A stretch of 43,883 bases of DNA from Lachnospiraceae bacterium (lineage in GTDB: Bacteria; Bacillota; Clostridia; Lachnospirales; Lachnospiraceae). The stretch covers positions 1 to 43,883 of the forward strand of contig JAJQCQ010000040.1 in assembly GCA_021202635.1 (NCBI GenBank), written 5' to 3'. The position numbers and the translations under genes were made by a program. Positions 39,738 to 43,883 of this stretch are shown here, piece by piece. The stretch's first letter is position 1. Each line of letters starts with the position of its first letter. Below the pieces are notes generated by a model. It had not been told where the DNA came from. It saw only the letters and a list, made by a program, of their open reading frames with translations, and did not search any database.

Positions 39738-40607
39738 ATGAAGTCAAAAAATACACTGGCAGGAAAAATTACACCGTACCTGTATCTGGTACCGGCCATG
39801 CTTGTTTTCGCGGTTTTCCTGTTTTATCCATTTGCAAAAACGATTTATCTGAGCTTTTATCTGACGGACAACATGGGGCGGGCAAAAATTTTTGCCGGGA
39901 TCGACAATTATGTATCGCTGCTGACCTCGTCCTCATTCTGGAACAGCCTGAGAGTGACGCTGATTTTCGTGGTGATCGTCGTGGCGGGCGGTATGTTCCT
40001 GGGACTGGTTGGCGCGGTTCTCTGCAACAAGGCGTTTCCGTGCATCCGTTTTTTCAGCACCGCTTACGCACTGCCGATGGCAATCGCGTCCAGCTCGGCG
40101 GCTATGATTTTCAAGATTATGCTGAACCCGACGATTGGTATTGTAAATAAGCTTCTGGGAGTAGACATCAACTGGGTTAATGACCCCAAATATGCGCTGG
40201 TCGTCGTCGCAATTCTGACCGCGTGGCTGAACAGCGGCATCAACTTCCTGTACTTTTCCGCCGGACTGGGAAACATTGATGAGAGCATTTATGAGCGCGC
40301 GTCGGTGGACGGAGCGAGCGGTGTTCAGCAGTTTTTCAGCCTGACCCTTCCGGGCTTAAGCCCCATCATGTTTTACACACTGGTCGTAAATGTCATTCAG
40401 GCGTTCCAGTCTTTCGGACAGGTCAAGATCCTGACCGAAGGCGGCCCCGGCGAATCGACAAACCTGATTGTGTACGCAATCTACCGCAACGCGTTTTTTA
40501 ACTACCGCTTCGGCAGCGCGGCGGCGGAATCCGTGGTACTGTTTGTCATCATCATGATACTGACACTGATTATGTTTAAGGTACAGGGCAAAGGAGTGAA
40601 AGAATAA
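39738..40607 (+). CDS. ugpA: ABC transporter permease, UgpA-like, 289 aa
   Basis: A six-segment binding-protein-dependent permease with the family's EAA loop (ERASVDGASGVQQFFSLTLPGL, normally EAAxxDGAxxxQ). Segments include YLVPAMLVFAVFLFYPFAKTIY and VTLIFVVIVVAGGMFLGLVGAVL. It starts at ATG 39738 behind GGGAGGAAATT, 14 nt after the structured repeat, and its stop overlaps the next gene (TAATGG, 40605-40610). It forms the heterodimeric membrane channel with the product of 40607. Confidence 0.88.
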   Translation: MKSKNTLAGKITPYLYLVPAMLVFAVFLFYPFAKTIYLSFYLTDNMGRAKIFAGIDNYVSLLTSSSFWNSLRVTLIFVVIVVAGGMFLGLVGAVLCNKAFPCIRFFSTAYALPMAIASSSAAMIFKIMLNPTIGIVNKLLGVDINWVNDPKYALVVVAILTAWLNSGINFLYFSAGLGNIDESIYERASVDGASGVQQFFSLTLPGLSPIMFYTLVVNVIQAFQSFGQVKILTEGGPGESTNLIVYAIYRNAFFNYRFGSAAAESVVLFVIIMILTLIMFKVQGKGVKE

Positions 40608-41530
40608 TGGCAGCAATTGCATCAAATCAGGCAACAGTCAATTATGCCGGAAATAAATCAAAATCGGAGCTGGAGCAGCTACATCAGTCAAAAGAGCAGG
40701 AAGCCATGAATCGGAAACGGGTCCGGACGGCCTGCCGGGTCATCCTGAATGTAGCAATGGCGCTTCTGATTCTTTCTCCACTGCTTTACGCGGTGAGTAT
40801 CGCTTTTATGCCTTCGAGTGAGCTGTACTCACAGGAGCTGAATCTGATCCCGAAGAATCCGACCTTGCAGAACTTTATACAGGCCGTCACCACGGTTCCC
40901 CTGTTCCGGTTCGTGCTGAACTCCTTCGGCGTATCCATCGCGATTACGCTCGGTCAGATCGTGACCTGCTCCCTGGCGGCGTTCGCCTTTTCTTTCCTTG
41001 AGTTTAAAGGAAAAGGCGTGCTGTTCATGGTAGTCATGGCGACCATGATGGTTCCCGGTGAGGCGACCATTATCTCAAATTACCTGACCGTCAGCAGCTG
41101 GGGATGGCTAGACAGCTATTACGTACTGATTATCCCATATCTGACCTCAGCGACCGGTATCTTCATGTTCCGCCAGTTCTACTCAGCATTCCCGATTTCC
41201 CTCTATGAGGCGGCAAAGCTGGATGGCTGCAGCAACCTGCGTTTTATCTCAACCATACTGGTGCCGCTGACCAAGCCGGCCATCGGAGCCATGGCAGTGT
41301 ATACCTTTATCAATTCCTGGAATATGTATATGTGGCCCCTGCTGGTTACCGGTTCCCAGGAAAAACGAACCGTGCAGATCGGTATCAGTATGCTGAACAG
41401 CGTCGACGCGCAGTCCATGACTATGATGATCGCAGGTGTTGTAATCGTTATTATCCCGTCCCTTTCCATATTCGTGGTAGGGCAGAAACAGCTCATCCGG
41501 GGAATGTTCTCGGGCGCAGTGAAGGGATGA
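40607..41530 (+). CDS. ugpE: ABC transporter permease, UgpE-like, 307 aa
   Basis: The second permease of the importer. An unusually long N-terminus (~40 residues, Gln/Ser/Lys-rich) precedes six segments (VILNVAMALLILSPLLYAVS, FGVSIAITLGQIVTCSLAAF, VLFMVVMATMMVPGEATIIS). The EAA loop is YEAAKLDGCSNLRF. Its start overlaps the previous stop, so the two permeases are translationally coupled. The gene after it is the binding protein at 41711. Confidence 0.88.
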   Translation: MAAIASNQATVNYAGNKSKSELEQLHQSKEQEAMNRKRVRTACRVILNVAMALLILSPLLYAVSIAFMPSSELYSQELNLIPKNPTLQNFIQAVTTVPLFRFVLNSFGVSIAITLGQIVTCSLAAFAFSFLEFKGKGVLFMVVMATMMVPGEATIISNYLTVSSWGWLDSYYVLIIPYLTSATGIFMFRQFYSAFPISLYEAAKLDGCSNLRFISTILVPLTKPAIGAMAVYTFINSWNMYMWPLLVTGSQEKRTVQIGISMLNSVDAQSMTMMIAGVVIVIIPSLSIFVVGQKQLIRGMFSGAVKG

Positions 41531-41710
41531 TATATATTTTTTACACGCGGCCGGGAGGAAAAACTGTTTTGCAGCCCTCGGTATGCGTGCGTGATGCCCC
41601 TGATTGACTGAAATTCAAAATCAGGGAAATTGCCCGTAATTATGATTTTTATGAGTCAGGACGGACAACAAAGCAAATTGTTCTTTATAAATAAAAGGAG
41701 GATTGAAAAA

Positions 41711-43057
41711 ATGAGAAGAGAAATATCAAGAAGAGACTTTCTGTGTGGCTCCGTAGCGAGCGCTGCAACACTGGCGATGAGTACCGTGCTTGGCACAGCA
41801 ATGACTGCTTCCGCATCAGAGGCAGTGACGATTGAGTTCTGGCATTCCATGGGCGGTGTCAATGGAACCGCGATGGAATATCTGGTAAACAAATTCAATG
41901 AAGAGAATGAGTATGGCATCACCGTAAACGCGACCTATCAGGGAGACTACGATGATACGATCAACAAGCTGAGAAGCTCTCAGATCGGCAGCTTCAGCGC
42001 GGATTTGGTGCAGATCTATGATATCGGTACCAACTTTATGGTAAACTCCGGTTTCATCGTGCCGATGCAGGAGCTGATCGATACCGCTGGCTACGATACA
42101 TCGGTTCTGGAGGAGAACATTCTGGCGTACTATACTGTAAATGATGAGCTGTACTCTATGCCGTTCAATTCTTCTACCCCGCTTCTTTATTATAATGTGG
42201 GAATGTTCGAGGCAGCCGGCATCACAGAGATTCCGACCAGCCTGGAAGGAATCGAGGCGATCGCGGAGCAGCTTCTGAACGAGGGCGGCGCACAGGAAGT
42301 GATTTCTCTGAGCATTTACGGCTGGTTCTTCGAGCAGTTCCTCTGCAAGATGGGTCTGGATTACGCGGACAATGGCAATGGACGTGAGGGTGCGGCAACC
42401 TCTGTCGTATTTGATTCCAACGGCGGTGCAGAAAAAATTCTGACCATGTGGAAGCAGCTCTATGACGAAGGCTATGCTCCAAACGTAGGTACTGGCGGAG
42501 ACGCAGGCCTGACCGACTTCGTAGCCGGAAAATCTGCAATCACGCTCGGCTCCACCGCTTCCCTGAAGCAGATTCTCGAAGACGTAAACGGCACCTTCGA
42601 AGTAGGAACCGCATACTTCCCGAGCATCAGCGACGACGATGAAGGCGGCGTATCCATTGGCGGCGGTTCCCTGTGGGCACTGAATAACGAGGATGAGGTA
42701 AAGCAGGACGCGGTATGGAAATTCGTAGAATTCCTTGTATCCGCAGAATCCCAGGCATACTGGAATGCGCAGACCGGTTACTTCCCGGTAACGACCGAGG
42801 CCGTCAACGAGGAAGTATATCAGGCAAACATGGAAGAATATCCGCAGTTCCAGACGGCGATCGATCAGCTGCATGACTCCGCTCCGGAGTACGCAGGCGC
42901 ACTTTTGAGCGTATTCTCCGACGCACGCGCAACCGTACAGTCCGGCATCGAAGATCTGCTCAACGGCAACCGTGATGTTGCGGGCACCGTGACCTACCTG
43001 GCAGACACAATCAACGATTCGATTACCTATTACAACTTGACAAACGACGTCGAGTAA
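41711..43057 (+). CDS. ugpB: ABC substrate-binding protein (UgpB-like) with Tat-type signal, 448 aa
   Basis: A family 1 extracellular solute-binding protein. The N-terminus MRREISRRDFLCGSV has a twin-arginine SRRDFL motif followed by a hydrophobic stretch (ASAATLAMSTVLGTAMTASA), suggesting Tat export instead of the usual lipoprotein anchor. The mature part starts VTIEFWHSMGGVNGTAMEYL and includes DIGTNFMVNSGFIVPMQELI, as in UgpB proteins for glycerol-3-phosphate. ATG 41711 follows AAAAGGAGGATTG; a longer frame from 41630 lacks support. It is 180 nt after the permease, with the phosphodiesterase just after it. Confidence 0.87.
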   Translation: MRREISRRDFLCGSVASAATLAMSTVLGTAMTASASEAVTIEFWHSMGGVNGTAMEYLVNKFNEENEYGITVNATYQGDYDDTINKLRSSQIGSFSADLVQIYDIGTNFMVNSGFIVPMQELIDTAGYDTSVLEENILAYYTVNDELYSMPFNSSTPLLYYNVGMFEAAGITEIPTSLEGIEAIAEQLLNEGGAQEVISLSIYGWFFEQFLCKMGLDYADNGNGREGAATSVVFDSNGGAEKILTMWKQLYDEGYAPNVGTGGDAGLTDFVAGKSAITLGSTASLKQILEDVNGTFEVGTAYFPSISDDDEGGVSIGGGSLWALNNEDEVKQDAVWKFVEFLVSAESQAYWNAQTGYFPVTTEAVNEEVYQANMEEYPQFQTAIDQLHDSAPEYAGALLSVFSDARATVQSGIEDLLNGNRDVAGTVTYLADTINDSITYYNLTNDVE

Positions 43058-43098
43058 GAGAGAATAAGCGTTAGTACAGAAGCGGAGGCACAAAAAAT

Positions 43099-43827
43099 AT
43101 GACAGAAGTATGGGCACACAGAGGTGCCTCCGGCTATGAGCCGGAAAACACACTGGAGGCATTTGAGCTTGCCGCCAGAATGAGCGCGGACGCAGTAGAA
43201 CTGGACGTGCAGATGAGCCGTGACGGAGAACTGGTCGTGATTCACGACGAGACGACCACAAGAGTCAGCGGTGTGAAGCTGTGGGTAAAGGACTGCTCTT
43301 TGCAGGAGCTGAAAGCGTTAAATGTGAATCAGACCTTCCCGATGCATACGCCTGTTCATATTCCGACGCTCCAGGAGGTATATGATCTCTTAAAACCAAC
43401 CGGCCTGCGGGTCAACGTCGAACTGAAAACCGGCGTTGTCCTTTATCCGCAGATCGAGGAGGCCGTCCTGAAAGCAGCAAAAGACATGGGGATGGAAGAG
43501 CGGGTGATCTATTCCTCCTTCAACCACTACACTTTAAGACGGATCAAAGAATTAAAACCACAGGCAGAGACCGGAATGCTCTACGCCGATGGCATCTGGC
43601 AGTCCGCCGCGTATGGCGTAATACTCGGAGTGGACGCGCTGCACCCGGCGCTCTACAACCTGCAATATCCCGGATTCATGGAACAGGCCAGAGAAAAAGG
43701 ACTGAAAGTGCACGTCTGGACCGTAAACGAGGAAGAACATTTGCGGCAGATGAGGAAAATGAACGTAGATGCCGTGATCACGAACTATCCTGATCGCGCG
43801 CGGAAAATAGTGACCGCCGGAGCGTAG
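43099..43827 (+). CDS. ugpQ: Glycerophosphodiester phosphodiesterase (UgpQ-like), 242 aa
   Basis: A cytoplasmic GDPD barrel with the catalytic pattern AHRGASGYEPENT (His7, Arg8, Glu16), AVELDVQ (Glu34, Asp36) and VVIHDET (His49). The rest, including VYDLLKPTGLRVNVELKTG and GLKVHVWTVNEEEHLRQM, is complete to the usual C-terminus. It hydrolyses glycerophosphodiesters to glycerol-3-phosphate and an alcohol. It starts at ATG 43099 behind AAGCGGAGG, 41 nt after the binding protein. Its position closes the Ugp-like cluster and supports that substrate class. Confidence 0.9.
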   Translation: MTEVWAHRGASGYEPENTLEAFELAARMSADAVELDVQMSRDGELVVIHDETTTRVSGVKLWVKDCSLQELKALNVNQTFPMHTPVHIPTLQEVYDLLKPTGLRVNVELKTGVVLYPQIEEAVLKAAKDMGMEERVIYSSFNHYTLRRIKELKPQAETGMLYADGIWQSAAYGVILGVDALHPALYNLQYPGFMEQAREKGLKVHVWTVNEEEHLRQMRKMNVDAVITNYPDRARKIVTAGA

Positions 43828-43883
43828 AGGTTACAGGTCACACCCTAGCCAGAGTAGATGAATCTAAAAGCCACGCCAAGTAG

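Noticed and set aside
41816-43261. 481-aa minus-strand frame opposite the binding protein and phosphodiesterase
   Set aside because: Shadow of two well-supported plus-strand genes; Cys/Arg-rich composition and no motif.
1-43883. CRISPR array, tRNA or rRNA genes
   Set aside because: No regularly spaced short repeats and no tRNA/rRNA-like sequence were seen on reading both strands.

Overview
The window reads as chromosomal DNA of a gut Firmicute of the Clostridia, most likely a Lachnospiraceae-type organism. The reasons are moderate GC, strong AGGAGG ribosome sites, Cna-B/sortase B surface genes, a DUF5688 gene, flavodoxin/4Fe-4S (EFR1-type) and ferredoxin-tailed aldo/keto reductase genes, a VTC-DUF4956-Cthe_2159 operon and glycerol-phosphate type ABC genes. 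This assignment is inference from gene content.

Region 1 (1 to about 19,108) looks like the right-hand part of an integrated mobile element. It holds the 3' end of a Cna-B adhesin and its sortase, a single-strand binding protein, a RecD2-type helicase, many element-specific hypothetical genes, a MoxR-type AAA+ ATPase next to a zincin/VWA protein, and a DUF5688 gene. Three transcription units here each begin with a near-identical control region: a CAATATATAG box, a TTGAC/17-bp/TANNNT promoter, two hairpins whose paired bases covary, and a U-tract terminator in front of the first gene. These three leaders (3589-3801, 10404-10613, 16954-17189) are the most novel signal in the window and suggest an element-wide attenuation regulon. 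Several genes here carry a stop codon or frameshift.

Region 2 (19,109-26,352) starts abruptly inside the Walker A codons of an ABC-2 ATPase gene, with no 5' end present, which I read as the element/chromosome junction. The permease follows, then a convergent TetR regulator. A divergent operon encodes two HXXEE membrane proteins, an EFR1-type flavodoxin-ferredoxin, an aldo/keto reductase with two 4Fe-4S clusters and a nitroreductase. This looks like a TetR-controlled redox or stress module.

Region 3 (26,353-37,300) begins with a graveyard of antiporter and transposase fragments. Next comes an operon of a VTC-domain protein (frameshifted at a run of seven A), a DUF4956 membrane protein and a large secreted Cthe_2159-type protein. 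A GH42 beta-galactosidase, a PTS IIC-type permease on the minus strand, a Lon-like AAA protein without protease domain, and an MNT/HEPN toxin-antitoxin pair with a frameshifted HEPN gene follow.

Region 4 (37,394-43,827) has a solitary amino-acid-type binding protein and then an Ugp-like cluster: ATPase, two permeases, Tat-like binding protein and glycerophosphodiester phosphodiesterase. Together these would import and process glycerol-3-phosphate or glycerophosphodiesters. A 133-nt structured repeat lies between ATPase and permease, and a second copy lies downstream of the GH42 gene.
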